Shown here one piece after another: positions 1-6,057 of a stretch of DNA of 12,027 nucleotides (the stretch's first letter is position 1; each line of letters starts with the position of its first letter). Made by a program: the position numbers and the translations under genes. The notes under the pieces were generated by a model, which saw only the letters and a list, made by a program, of their open reading frames with translations, was not told the origin of the DNA and did not search any database. Source of the stretch: an uncultured Eubacteriales bacterium (GTDB lineage Bacteria; Bacillota; Clostridia; Oscillospirales; Acutalibacteraceae). Location: the NCBI GenBank assembly GCA_902462035.1, contig CABQAC010000033.1, positions 1 to 12,027 on the forward strand, given 5' to 3'.

Positions 1-432
1 TATTTCCTGCCGCTCTACATCGGTTCCGCGCTTTGGCAGGGCGTGGGCTACGGATCCATTATTTATTTATCCGCCTTGTCTAATTGCGACCCCACCCTGT
101 ATGATGTGGCAAATATCGACGGCGCCAACCGGTGGCAGAAGGTGCTGAACATCGCATGGCCCACCATCCGTCCCACCACCACCATTCTGCTGATCATGAA
201 TATGGGCAACATTCTGGGTGCCGATTTTCAAAAGATCATCCTGATGCAAAACGACACCAACCGCGCGGCCATAGACGTAATTCAGTCCTATGTGTACCGC
301 GAGGGCATCGTGGGCGCCCGGTACGAATATACCACGGCGGTCAACTTATTTTTGTCGGTCATTTGTTTTATTCTGGTCTTTACCGCCAATAAGGTAACCC
401 AAATGTTAGACCCCGACAACAGCCTGTGGTAA
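1..432 (+). CDS. Sugar ABC transporter permease, LplB type (5' end outside window)
   Basis: This is the C-terminal 143 residues of an inner-membrane permease of a carbohydrate (CUT1-type) ABC importer; the reading frame is open from base 1, so the start lies upstream. The EAA loop, which docks onto the ATPase, is visible as DVANIDGANRWQKVLNIAWP, with the conserved DGA and the trailing P. It is followed by a hydrophobic helix (TTTILLIMNMGNIL) and a last membrane segment (VNLFLSVICFILVFTANKV). The ending, with a short tail after the final helix, fits LplB/YtcO-like proteins that pair with LplC/YtcP-like permeases. The partner permease begins 18 bases after the stop, so the two are surely cotranscribed. 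The transported sugar cannot be told from this fragment. The family call is firm; LplB as nearest relative is from memory of the family. Confidence 0.9.
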   Translation, partial: YFLPLYIGSALWQGVGYGSIIYLSALSNCDPTLYDVANIDGANRWQKVLNIAWPTIRPTTTILLIMNMGNILGADFQKIILMQNDTNRAAIDVIQSYVYREGIVGARYEYTTAVNLFLSVICFILVFTANKVTQMLDPDNSLW

Positions 433-450
433 GGAAAGGAGCGACAGTTC

Positions 451-1350
451 ATGGCTGGAAAACGCAAAAACCAAATCTATGTTGGAAGCCGCGTCTTTGA
501 TATTATAAACGCCATCTTCCTCATTCTCTTATCCATTATTTTTCTTTATCCTTTTTTGAATATTGTCGCCATGTCGCTCAGCGAGGTGGGGCCAATCACC
601 CGGGGCGAGGTCACCTTTTATCCCATAGGCTTTAACGTGCGCGGGTATGAAATCGTCTTTGGTCAGAACGTTATCTGGAAAGCCTACTGGAATACCGTTC
701 AGCTCGTGGTGCTGGGTACCGTATTCAATCTTCTGTTTACCTCTATGCTGGCGTATGCGCTGGCAATCCCGAATTTCATTTTAAAAAAACCGCTGACCAT
801 CCTGCTGACCGTCACCATGTTTTTTAGCGGCGGCATGGTCCCGCTGTTCTTGCTGATCACCCAATTACATATGTACAACACCATCTGGTCGCTGGTTATT
901 CCGGGCTGCGTAACAGCCTATAACGTATTCGTGTACCGTTCCTTCTTCAAGGGCATTTCGCTTGAAATGCGGGAGGCGGCGTATTTAGACGGAGCCGGGG
1001 ATATCGCGATTTTGTTTCGCATCTACCTGCCGCTGTCCAAGGCGTTGCTGGCTACCTTCGGCCTGTTCGCGGCCGTGGGCCACTGGAACCGCTGGTTCGA
1101 GCCAATCCTGTACATCAGCGATATGAACAAACATCCCATCGCGGCATTTCTGCGCAAGGTGCTCATCACCTCCGGCGCCCAGGGTTCCGGCTTTGAGGGG
1201 ATAAGCGAGCTGGTCAACCAAAGCCTGGTCAGCCCCAAAAATGTCCAATACGCGTCCATCATTGCCTCGATCGGTCCAATCTTGCTGGTTTATCCGTTTA
1301 TTCAAAAATATTTTGCCAAAGGCGTCATGATCGGCGCGGTCAAAGGGTAA
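451..1350 (+). CDS. Sugar ABC transporter permease, LplC/YtcP type
   Basis: This 299-residue protein is the second permease of the importer and should form a heterodimer with the preceding one. About six membrane segments are visible: roughly residues 17-38, 82-106, 114-137, 145-165, 196-212 and 268-288. The EAA loop lies at about 173-194 (EMREAAYLDGAGDIAILFRI), again with the DGA core. The motif FFSGGMVPLFL near 124-134 and the C-terminal GVMIGAVKG are typical of the YtcP/LplC branch, whose members are about 290-300 residues long, so the protein is full length. The start is supported by GGAAAGGAG at 433-441, nine bases before the ATG. No terminator separates it from the binding-protein gene 52 bases further on. 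Residues binding the substrate are not predictable here; complex plant or host glycans are common cargo for this branch, which is inference only. Confidence 0.93.
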   Translation: MAGKRKNQIYVGSRVFDIINAIFLILLSIIFLYPFLNIVAMSLSEVGPITRGEVTFYPIGFNVRGYEIVFGQNVIWKAYWNTVQLVVLGTVFNLLFTSMLAYALAIPNFILKKPLTILLTVTMFFSGGMVPLFLLITQLHMYNTIWSLVIPGCVTAYNVFVYRSFFKGISLEMREAAYLDGAGDIAILFRIYLPLSKALLATFGLFAAVGHWNRWFEPILYISDMNKHPIAAFLRKVLITSGAQGSGFEGISELVNQSLVSPKNVQYASIIASIGPILLVYPFIQKYFAKGVMIGAVKG

Positions 1351-1402
1351 TTTTATTGCCGCGCGGTCTGAACATAATCATGGATGGAAAGGGAGAAACG
1401 TT

Positions 1403-3103
1403 ATGAAAACACGCAGATTAGTCGGCTTGGCACTTGCGGTCGCTTTGCTTGCAGGCGCGTTCGCAGGCTGTAAGCCGTCAGACAACACCTCCAGCAAAAC
1501 GCCCATCGCCTCAAACACGTCCGGGTCATCTGGGATGTCCGAACTGTCCAACAATACCCTAAAGCTTACCGTCGGCCGTCCCCAGTTCAACGAACCCGCT
1601 GAGGGCAAACCAGTACAGAACATGTGGAACGAGATGATGGCCGAATACCTGGGCTGCACGCTGGACATCACCTGGGAGGAATCCCTGTTCGCCGATTACA
1701 ACACCAACCAGACCACCAAAATGGCGTCCGGCCAATTCCCCGATGTCCTGGCATTTTCGGCCCAGAACAAAGACCTGCCCAATCAGTACGGTTATAAAGG
1801 CATGCTGGCGGATATCAACCAGTATAAGGACTTTTATACCTACTACAACAAATTCATCGAGGGCACGCCCGGCAAAGAAGAAGGCGTTTTTAACGACGAC
1901 GGCACCATGTTCGCCTTTTACGACGGCTACGTCAACGAAAACAACGTTCAGGGCGCCCAGTCCTTCACTGGTTTTGCGTACCGGTTCGACCTGCTGAAGA
2001 AGAACAACCTGGAACCGGCCACCACGCTGGACGAATACACCGCCCTGGCCAAAAAGCTCAAGGAGCTGTACCCCGACGCCTACCCTATCAGCAACTCCAC
2101 CAAGGATTACGCGTTCTACCGGGGATTCGTCGGCATTTTCCACACTTGGGACACCCTGTATTGGAACGGAACCGAATGGAAGTACGGCCCCGAGGAAGAT
2201 ACCTTCCGCGAGATGATCGTTTACCTGAACGGCCTGTATAAAGACGGCCTGATCGACCCCGAATTTGTGACCGATACGTCCGATATGGCCACCGCCAAAG
2301 CCCTAAACGGCAAGATACTGACCATTCCCACCCTTTGGGCCGGTTCGGTCAGCGGCTGGAACGCCTCCAACGAAAAGAGCGACCCCAGCATGGAATGGGG
2401 CCTTGCTTATCTTCCCTCCAAGGACGGCAAGATGGTCTCCTGGAAATGGGGTTCTAAGCTGCCCGGCTATACCCTTAGCAAAAACTTCGGCATCATGATC
2501 AACAAGAACGCCAAAAATATTGACTGGATCGTTAAAATGATCGACTACCAGTACTCCGACGAACTGATCGACGCCATGAACTGGGGCGTTAAGGGCGATA
2601 CCTACGACATTGTAAACGGTAAGAAGGATTATACGGAAAAGGTCTACAGCCAGGAAAAGCCCAGCCTGTACCTGGGCCAGTATGGTTCGACTTCTCTCGC
2701 TTACGCCCGCTGCGGCATCGTGTTCGCGCCTCAGGTTTTCGAGCCTATCCCCTATACCTCCGACAAGGAGCCATGGTGGGATCCCTCTGAAAAGACCAGC
2801 GATAATCCCAGCGGCTACGTGGAAGGCCAGTATTGGATCAACAGCGACAAATACGGCGGCGAGGATTCTGTTTCTCCCTTTGACCGCGCGCCCTTCTACA
2901 CCCTGGATGCCGATGAAAGTCAGAAAAGGGCCTCCGCTATCACCGCCTACGAAACCATTTCGAAGGAATGGGCCGCAAACTTTATTGCAGGCGTCAAAGA
3001 TCCCAGCAACGACAGCGACTGGAACGATTACCTGAATGCCCTGAAGTCCGCCGGTGTCGACATGGAAGGCACCATCAAAATGCTGAACGAAAAGTGCAAA
3101 TAA
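1403..3103 (+). CDS. Extracellular solute-binding lipoprotein of sugar ABC transporter
   Basis: This 566-residue protein captures the substrate outside the cell and delivers it to the two permeases encoded just upstream. The N-terminus is a classical lipoprotein signal: positively charged MKTRR, a hydrophobic stretch, then AFAGC with the lipidated cysteine at residue 23. Phenylalanine at -3 of the lipobox is less common but tolerated. A Ser/Thr/Asn-rich linker (about 24-50) follows, as expected for a tether to the membrane. The mature part has the aromatic-rich, two-lobed character of the LplA/YtcQ group (for example DITWEESLFADYNTNQTTKM, and a PDVLAFS segment). It is somewhat longer than LplA-like proteins of around 500 residues. 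The ribosome site GGAAAGGGAG ends about seven bases before the ATG. The gene is the last of its operon, followed by a terminator at 3131. No ATPase gene is present downstream, as is usual for these operons, which often share one MsmX/MsmK-like ATPase. Confidence 0.93.
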   Translation: MKTRRLVGLALAVALLAGAFAGCKPSDNTSSKTPIASNTSGSSGMSELSNNTLKLTVGRPQFNEPAEGKPVQNMWNEMMAEYLGCTLDITWEESLFADYNTNQTTKMASGQFPDVLAFSAQNKDLPNQYGYKGMLADINQYKDFYTYYNKFIEGTPGKEEGVFNDDGTMFAFYDGYVNENNVQGAQSFTGFAYRFDLLKKNNLEPATTLDEYTALAKKLKELYPDAYPISNSTKDYAFYRGFVGIFHTWDTLYWNGTEWKYGPEEDTFREMIVYLNGLYKDGLIDPEFVTDTSDMATAKALNGKILTIPTLWAGSVSGWNASNEKSDPSMEWGLAYLPSKDGKMVSWKWGSKLPGYTLSKNFGIMINKNAKNIDWIVKMIDYQYSDELIDAMNWGVKGDTYDIVNGKKDYTEKVYSQEKPSLYLGQYGSTSLAYARCGIVFAPQVFEPIPYTSDKEPWWDPSEKTSDNPSGYVEGQYWINSDKYGGEDSVSPFDRAPFYTLDADESQKRASAITAYETISKEWAANFIAGVKDPSNDSDWNDYLNALKSAGVDMEGTIKMLNEKCK

Positions 3104-3130
3104 CCTGCTTTTATCCTATTTCCTCTTTTC

Positions 3131-3168
3131 CCCCCGCGCCCTTTGGGGCGCGGGGGCTTTGTGCTTTT
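3131..3168 (+). terminator. Rho-independent terminator of the ABC transporter operon
   Basis: An 11-bp perfect GC stem (CCCCCGCGCCC at 3131-3141 with GGGCGCGGGGG at 3146-3156) closes a 4-base loop. It is followed by CTTTGTGCTTTT, an interrupted T tract. It begins 27 bases after the stop of the binding-protein gene, which makes it the natural end of that transcript. Confidence 0.85.
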
Positions 3169-3182
3169 GGGGAACGGCGGGT

Positions 3183-3211
3183 TTGACGAAAGGCGGGAAA
3201 CCGGGTACAAT
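3183..3211 (+). promoter_or_regulatory. Probable sigma-A promoter of birA
   Basis: TTGACG (3183-3188) and TACAAT (3206-3211) are separated by exactly 17 bases, five of six matches to each consensus box. The expected transcription start is near 3218, inside the first hairpin repeat. The birA message would then carry a leader of about 220 bases. The promoter lies directly downstream of the operon terminator, as expected for an independent transcription unit. Confidence 0.7.
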
Positions 3212-3212
3212 A

Positions 3213-3297
3213 GGCTCAAAACCGATGGTTTTGAGCCATTGAAGTTTTCGCCGGAACAACGTTCCTCACACCGCCACAGTACGGCGGCGAAAACTTC
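3213..3297 (+). repeat. Hairpin repeat, copy 1, in the birA leader
   Basis: The unit holds two successive inverted repeats. The first has 11-bp perfect arms (GGCTCAAAACC, 3213-3223, and GGTTTTGAGCC, 3227-3237) around the loop GAT. The second has 13-bp perfect arms (GAAGTTTTCGCCG, 3241-3253, and CGGCGAAAACTTC, 3285-3297). Bases 3215-3259 recur without any change at 3327-3371, so this is a true direct repeat and not a chance hairpin. No coding sequence overlaps it. It may be a dispersed REP-like element, a processed RNA structure, or part of a regulatory leader. It is not a T-box or other riboswitch that I recognise. Confidence 0.85.
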
Positions 3298-3326
3298 CGG
3301 ATTTGCGAATTCTTGATACCTGTCGT

Positions 3327-3400
3327 CTCAAAACCGATGGTTTTGAGCCATTGAAGTTTTCGCCGGAACAATGTTCCTCACTCCGCCAGTACGGCGAAAA
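3327..3400 (+). repeat. Hairpin repeat, copy 2, in the birA leader
   Basis: This is the second copy, exactly 112 bases after the first. The first hairpin keeps 9-bp arms (3327-3335 and 3339-3347). The second keeps only 9 bp (TTTTCGCCG, 3357-3365, with CGGCGAAAA, 3392-3400), because the distal arm has lost short blocks relative to copy 1 and its end has diverged. Differences include C to T at 3372, A to T at 3382, and small deletions in the distal part. The copy ends about 20 bases before the birA ribosome binding site. Together the two copies and the 29-base spacer fill most of the 333-base gap between the transporter operon and birA. Confidence 0.85.
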
Positions 3401-3436
3401 GAACGGCCGCCCGCCGGCCAAACGGAGGGGATCACC

Positions 3437-4417
3437 ATGTCTATCAAATCAAAAGTATTGGCGCTGCTGGAACAAAACCGGGGCGCCGCGGTTTCCGGCA
3501 AGCGCATTGCCGGCCAACTGGCAGTCAGCCGCAGCGCAGTGTGGAAAGCCGTGGAAGAACTGCGGCAGGACGGCTACCGCATTTCCGCCGTAACCAACCG
3601 CGGTTACTGTTTGGAAGCGGGAAACGACCTTCTTTCGCCAGAAGGGATCCGCCCTTATCTGGCGCAGCCGTTGCAGCAGGCGGAAATAATCGTGTTTCAA
3701 ACCATCGATACCACCAACAACGCGGCCAAGCGCATGGCTATGGATGGCGCCTCCCATGGCACCATGGTCCTGGCGGAACAGCAAACCGGCGGAAAGGGCC
3801 GCCGCGGGCGAGCCTTTTTTTCCCCGCCCGGCACGGGGCTGTATCTTTCGGTCATCCTAAAACCCAAGCGGGGGATCGAACAGTCGCTGCTGGTCACCTC
3901 GGCGGCGGCGGTGGCAACCGCCAGGGCGCTTAAAATCTGCGGCGGTGTGGAAGCCCAGATCAAATGGGTCAACGACCTGTACCTAAACGGCAAAAAAATC
4001 TGCGGTATCTTGGCAGAAGCCGTCACCAATCTGGAAGACGGCGCAATCGACTACGTGGTGGTGGGCATCGGCGTCAATTTGTCCACCCCGTCCGGCGGAT
4101 TTCCGCCGGAACTTCAAGACCGGGTCGCCTCGGTTTTTGAGGAAACCGGCGTCAGGATACCCCGCAACCGGTTGGCGGCCCAAATTTTAACCGAACTGCT
4201 GTTTTTGGCCGGCCAGCCGGACGGCGGCGCCTTTTTGGAAGAATACCGGGCGCGCTCCTGCGTACTGGGCAAGCGGGTCAGCTTATCCGGCCCCATGGGG
4301 GAGGACAGGGGAACCGCGGTGGATATTACGCAGGAGGGTCATCTGGTGGTAAAGCTGGACAACGGCGAAACCACGACGCTGCGCTCTGGGGAAATTACCC
4401 TGCGCACGGAAGATTGA
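3437..4417 (+). CDS. birA: Bifunctional biotin--[acetyl-CoA-carboxylase] ligase / biotin operon repressor
   Basis: The 326-residue enzyme activates biotin with ATP to biotinyl-AMP and attaches it to the lysine of biotin carboxyl carrier domains; with its N-terminal domain it can also repress biotin genes. A winged helix-turn-helix occupies about residues 1-60 (SGKRIAGQLAVSRSAVWKAVEELRQDGYRI). The catalytic domain shows the biotinyl-AMP loop GGKGRRGRAF at 118-127, LYLSVIL at 135-141, and KWVNDLYLNGKKICGILAE at 176-194 with the active-site lysine. The small C-terminal SH3-like domain covers about 275-326. The length matches two-domain BirA proteins of about 320-330 residues. I chose the ATG at 3437 because GGAGGGG (3424-3430) lies six bases upstream and the protein starts at the HTH domain. 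An in-frame ATG at 3371 lies inside the second hairpin repeat and has no ribosome site. No biotin genes are adjacent, so its targets would be elsewhere. Confidence 0.95.
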   Translation: MSIKSKVLALLEQNRGAAVSGKRIAGQLAVSRSAVWKAVEELRQDGYRISAVTNRGYCLEAGNDLLSPEGIRPYLAQPLQQAEIIVFQTIDTTNNAAKRMAMDGASHGTMVLAEQQTGGKGRRGRAFFSPPGTGLYLSVILKPKRGIEQSLLVTSAAAVATARALKICGGVEAQIKWVNDLYLNGKKICGILAEAVTNLEDGAIDYVVVGIGVNLSTPSGGFPPELQDRVASVFEETGVRIPRNRLAAQILTELLFLAGQPDGGAFLEEYRARSCVLGKRVSLSGPMGEDRGTAVDITQEGHLVVKLDNGETTTLRSGEITLRTED

Positions 4418-4435
4418 AGCGAGTACGAATAGACC

Positions 4436-4481
4436 GCGCGGAAAAGGCCGCCTGGCAATTGCCAGGCGGCCTTTTCCGCGC
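4436..4481 (+). terminator. Perfectly palindromic terminator after birA, probably bidirectional
   Basis: Bases 4436-4481 form an uninterrupted 46-base palindrome with two 23-base arms centred on CAATTG. The functional core is GGCCGCCTGGC (4446-4456) and its complement, preceded by AAAA and followed by TTTT, so either strand yields a GC stem followed by a short U tract. It starts 18 bases after the birA stop. After the palindrome the plus strand reads A-rich, not T-rich, so termination would rely on the inner TTTT. On the other side of the palindrome the spoVAF unit begins with its own promoter. Confidence 0.75.
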
Positions 4482-4512
4482 AAAAATCAAGGCGCGCCGC
4501 CCGCGAAAACGT

Positions 4513-4542
4513 TACATATTTTTCCTTTTACCGGTCAAACTA
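4513..4542 (+). promoter_or_regulatory. Candidate sigma-G (forespore) promoter for spoVAF
   Basis: TACATA (4513-4518) and CAAACTA (4536-4542) are 17 bases apart. The forespore sigma-G consensus is about GHATR with CATNHTA at 17-18 bases; the match is CATA in the first box and six of seven in the second. The predicted start near 4550 leaves a leader of about 100 bases before the spoVAF ATG. The site sits just after the birA terminator. The gap 4482-4647 shows no other feature. The motif is degenerate, so chance is possible, but the position and the downstream gene fit. Confidence 0.45.
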
Positions 4543-4647
4543 GCAGGGTATACGGGTAAGGGGATTGTTGTTTTTCATACACTGGATCGGCGTTTTCAAT
4601 CAGCAAAACACCAAGTTCCCGCCCACAGCGAAAGGATGGCCATTAGA

Positions 4648-5082
4648 ATGAATCATGAAAAAATGACCGGCGCCTTCTCCGCCGATATCCAAACCATGGA
4701 TCAAATGCTTCGGGTGGGTAAAAGCTTTGACGTGATCGTGCGGGACATTTGGATTGCGGATCGTAAAGCCAAACTGTATATGATCGACGGATTCGTCAAG
4801 GATGACATCATGGAAAAGGTGATGGAGTTCCTGATGGATCTTCCCGCAGACCGGGTCCGTGAGGCACAAGACGTCAAAACCTTTGCCGACCGGTTCCTGC
4901 CCTATGTGGAAACGGCGCTGTGCGGCGAATACCGGCAGGTCTGTGTGCAGGTGCTTTCCGGAACCATCGCCCTGTTCGTAGAGGGCTGCGACCAAGCCAT
5001 TATGGTGGACGCCCGGACCTACCCCGCCCGGGGCGTGACCGAACCGGAGGCTCCCACGACGGTTTTGTGGAAACGCTGGTGA
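4648..5082 (+). CDS. SpoVAF-like germination protein, N-terminal cytosolic part
   Basis: This 144-residue frame encodes the start of the N-terminal soluble domain of a SpoVAF/GerA-type protein. Recognisable blocks are GKSFDVIVRDIWIADRKAKL (about 24-43), YMIDGFVKDDIMEKVMEFL (44-62), VLSGTIALFVEGCDQAIMVD (102-121) and the hallmark RTYPARGVTEPE (123-134). The last ten residues after Glu134 are out-of-frame sequence with no family likeness. The start at 4648 has AAAGGATGG (4631-4639) about eight bases before it. Upstream in-frame starts would run through the birA terminator and are not credible; the ATG at 4636 sits too close to the AAAGG. Homologues take part in spore germination and ion release in the inner spore membrane. 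The usual spoVA neighbours are absent here, so this would be a lone gene. Confidence 0.75.
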   Translation: MNHEKMTGAFSADIQTMDQMLRVGKSFDVIVRDIWIADRKAKLYMIDGFVKDDIMEKVMEFLMDLPADRVREAQDVKTFADRFLPYVETALCGEYRQVCVQVLSGTIALFVEGCDQAIMVDARTYPARGVTEPEAPTTVLWKRW

Positions 5083-6053
5083 TGAATACCGCCCTAATCC
5101 GCCGCCGCATCCGGGATCCGCGGCTGACCATGGAAATTATGCAAATAGGCGACGTGTCCCATACCGATATCGTCCTGTGTTACCTCGACGGGGTGGTCCC
5201 CCAGGATTTTTTGGAGACGGTACGCAAAAAGCTGGCCGCCATCTCGATCAAAACCATGACCATGGCCCAGGAAAGTTTGGCCGAATGCCTGATGAAACGG
5301 CAGTGGTACAACCCTTTCCCCCGGGTGCGCTATACCGAGCGGCCGGACGCCGCCTCCGCGTGTGTGGCGGAAGGCAAGGTCGTGGTGCTGGTGGACAATT
5401 CCCCCGCGGCCATGCTGATGCCAGCCGCAATTTTTGATTTTGTGCAGGACACAAACGACTACTATTTTCCTCCGCTGGTCGGCACCTACCTGCGTCTGGT
5501 GCGCATGGTTATCTTCTTTCTGACCTTGATGTTTACGCCGGTGTGGTACCTGCTTATCTCCAACCCCGGCTGGATTCCGCCCTGGCTGGCTTTTATTCAG
5601 GTTCAGGAGCCCAACAGCATTCCCATCATCCTGCAGCTTCTGATCATCGAATTCGTGGTGGACGGGCTCAAGCTCGCTTCGCTGAACACCCCCAGCGCCT
5701 TAAGCAATTCCTTCAGCGTGGTGGCGGCGCTGGTCTTGGGGGACTTTGCCGTTCAGGCGGGCCTATTCGTGCCGGAGGTCGTCCTGTATATGGCCTTCGT
5801 AGCGATTCTGAACTTTACCCAGCCCAGCTTTGAACTTGGGTACGCCTTCAAGCTGTGCCGGGTCATGATCTTGATTTTGACCGCGCTGTTTAACGTGTGG
5901 GGCTTTGCCGCCGGCGTTCTGCTAATGCTGGTCCTGATTGCCACCACCCGCACCGTATCTGGCAAAAGTTATCTGTATCCGCTGTTCCCCTTCAACGCGC
6001 GGCAGTTTAAGCAGCTGTTTATCCGGGAACCCATCAGCCGCCGGAACACCTAA
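5082..6053 (+). CDS. SpoVAF-like germination protein, C-terminal part with membrane domain
   Basis: This frame carries the rest of the SpoVAF-type protein. Family likeness begins before the first good start, at GSHDGFVE (base 5049), and runs to the stop. The block NTALIRRRIRDPRLTMEIMQ follows the ATG at 5082, then YNPFPRVRYTERPDAA and the VLVDNSPAAMLMP motif. About five membrane segments follow (for example MVIFFLTLMFTPVWYLLIS and VMILILTALFNVWGFAAGVLLMLVLIA). The C-terminus has the typical YPLFPFNARQFKQLF. The ATG at 5082 overlaps the stop of the upstream frame as TGATG, so coupled reinitiation could in principle produce a 323-residue membrane protein. No separate Shine-Dalgarno stands out. 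The stop lies 4 bases from the end of the convergent downstream gene, with no terminator between them. Confidence 0.75.
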   Translation: MNTALIRRRIRDPRLTMEIMQIGDVSHTDIVLCYLDGVVPQDFLETVRKKLAAISIKTMTMAQESLAECLMKRQWYNPFPRVRYTERPDAASACVAEGKVVVLVDNSPAAMLMPAAIFDFVQDTNDYYFPPLVGTYLRLVRMVIFFLTLMFTPVWYLLISNPGWIPPWLAFIQVQEPNSIPIILQLLIIEFVVDGLKLASLNTPSALSNSFSVVAALVLGDFAVQAGLFVPEVVLYMAFVAILNFTQPSFELGYAFKLCRVMILILTALFNVWGFAAGVLLMLVLIATTRTVSGKSYLYPLFPFNARQFKQLFIREPISRRNT

Positions 6054-6057
6054 CCGG

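Larger units (their letters stand above)
4648..6053 (+). pseudogene. spoVAF: spoVAF homologue interrupted by a frameshift
   Basis: Read as one gene, the two open frames here make a single GerA-family protein of the SpoVAF branch. Homology runs in one frame up to TYPARGVTEPE (codon ending 5049) and continues in another from GSHDGFVETLV (codon starting 5049). In SpoVAF-type proteins the linking stretch reads roughly EPD followed by six residues ending in VVR, then GSxDGFVE. Those six residues are missing here and the frame changes, which fits a deletion of about 19 bases at a GG repeat. The family-like total would be about 474 residues, close to the roughly 490 of Bacillus SpoVAF. The alternatives are a sequencing or assembly error, a true mutation, or a two-polypeptide gene using the TGATG overlap. 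I list the two open frames separately as well. Confidence 0.65.

Noticed and set aside
1559..2143. Minus-strand open frame of 194 codons inside the binding-protein gene
   Set aside because: It is antisense to a clear lipoprotein gene, with repetitive Val/Gly-rich translation and no start signal.
3213..3400. CRISPR array or T-box/other riboswitch
   Set aside because: There are only two copies, each with internal hairpins and diverged ends, so it is not a CRISPR array; no T-box sequence or known aptamer core is recognisable.
3371..3436. Upstream in-frame ATG that would lengthen BirA by 22 residues
   Set aside because: The extra part lies in hairpin repeat copy 2, has no ribosome site, and the good GGAGGGG site serves the ATG at 3437.
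4414..4647. Upstream extension of the SpoVAF N-terminal frame
   Set aside because: It would run through the birA terminator palindrome and the candidate promoter, and the translation has no SpoVAF likeness.
6054..6057. Terminator between spoVAF and the convergent winged-helix gene
   Set aside because: Only four bases separate the stops and I found no stem followed by a T tract at the gene ends; the same is true of the nine-base gap at 9638-9646.
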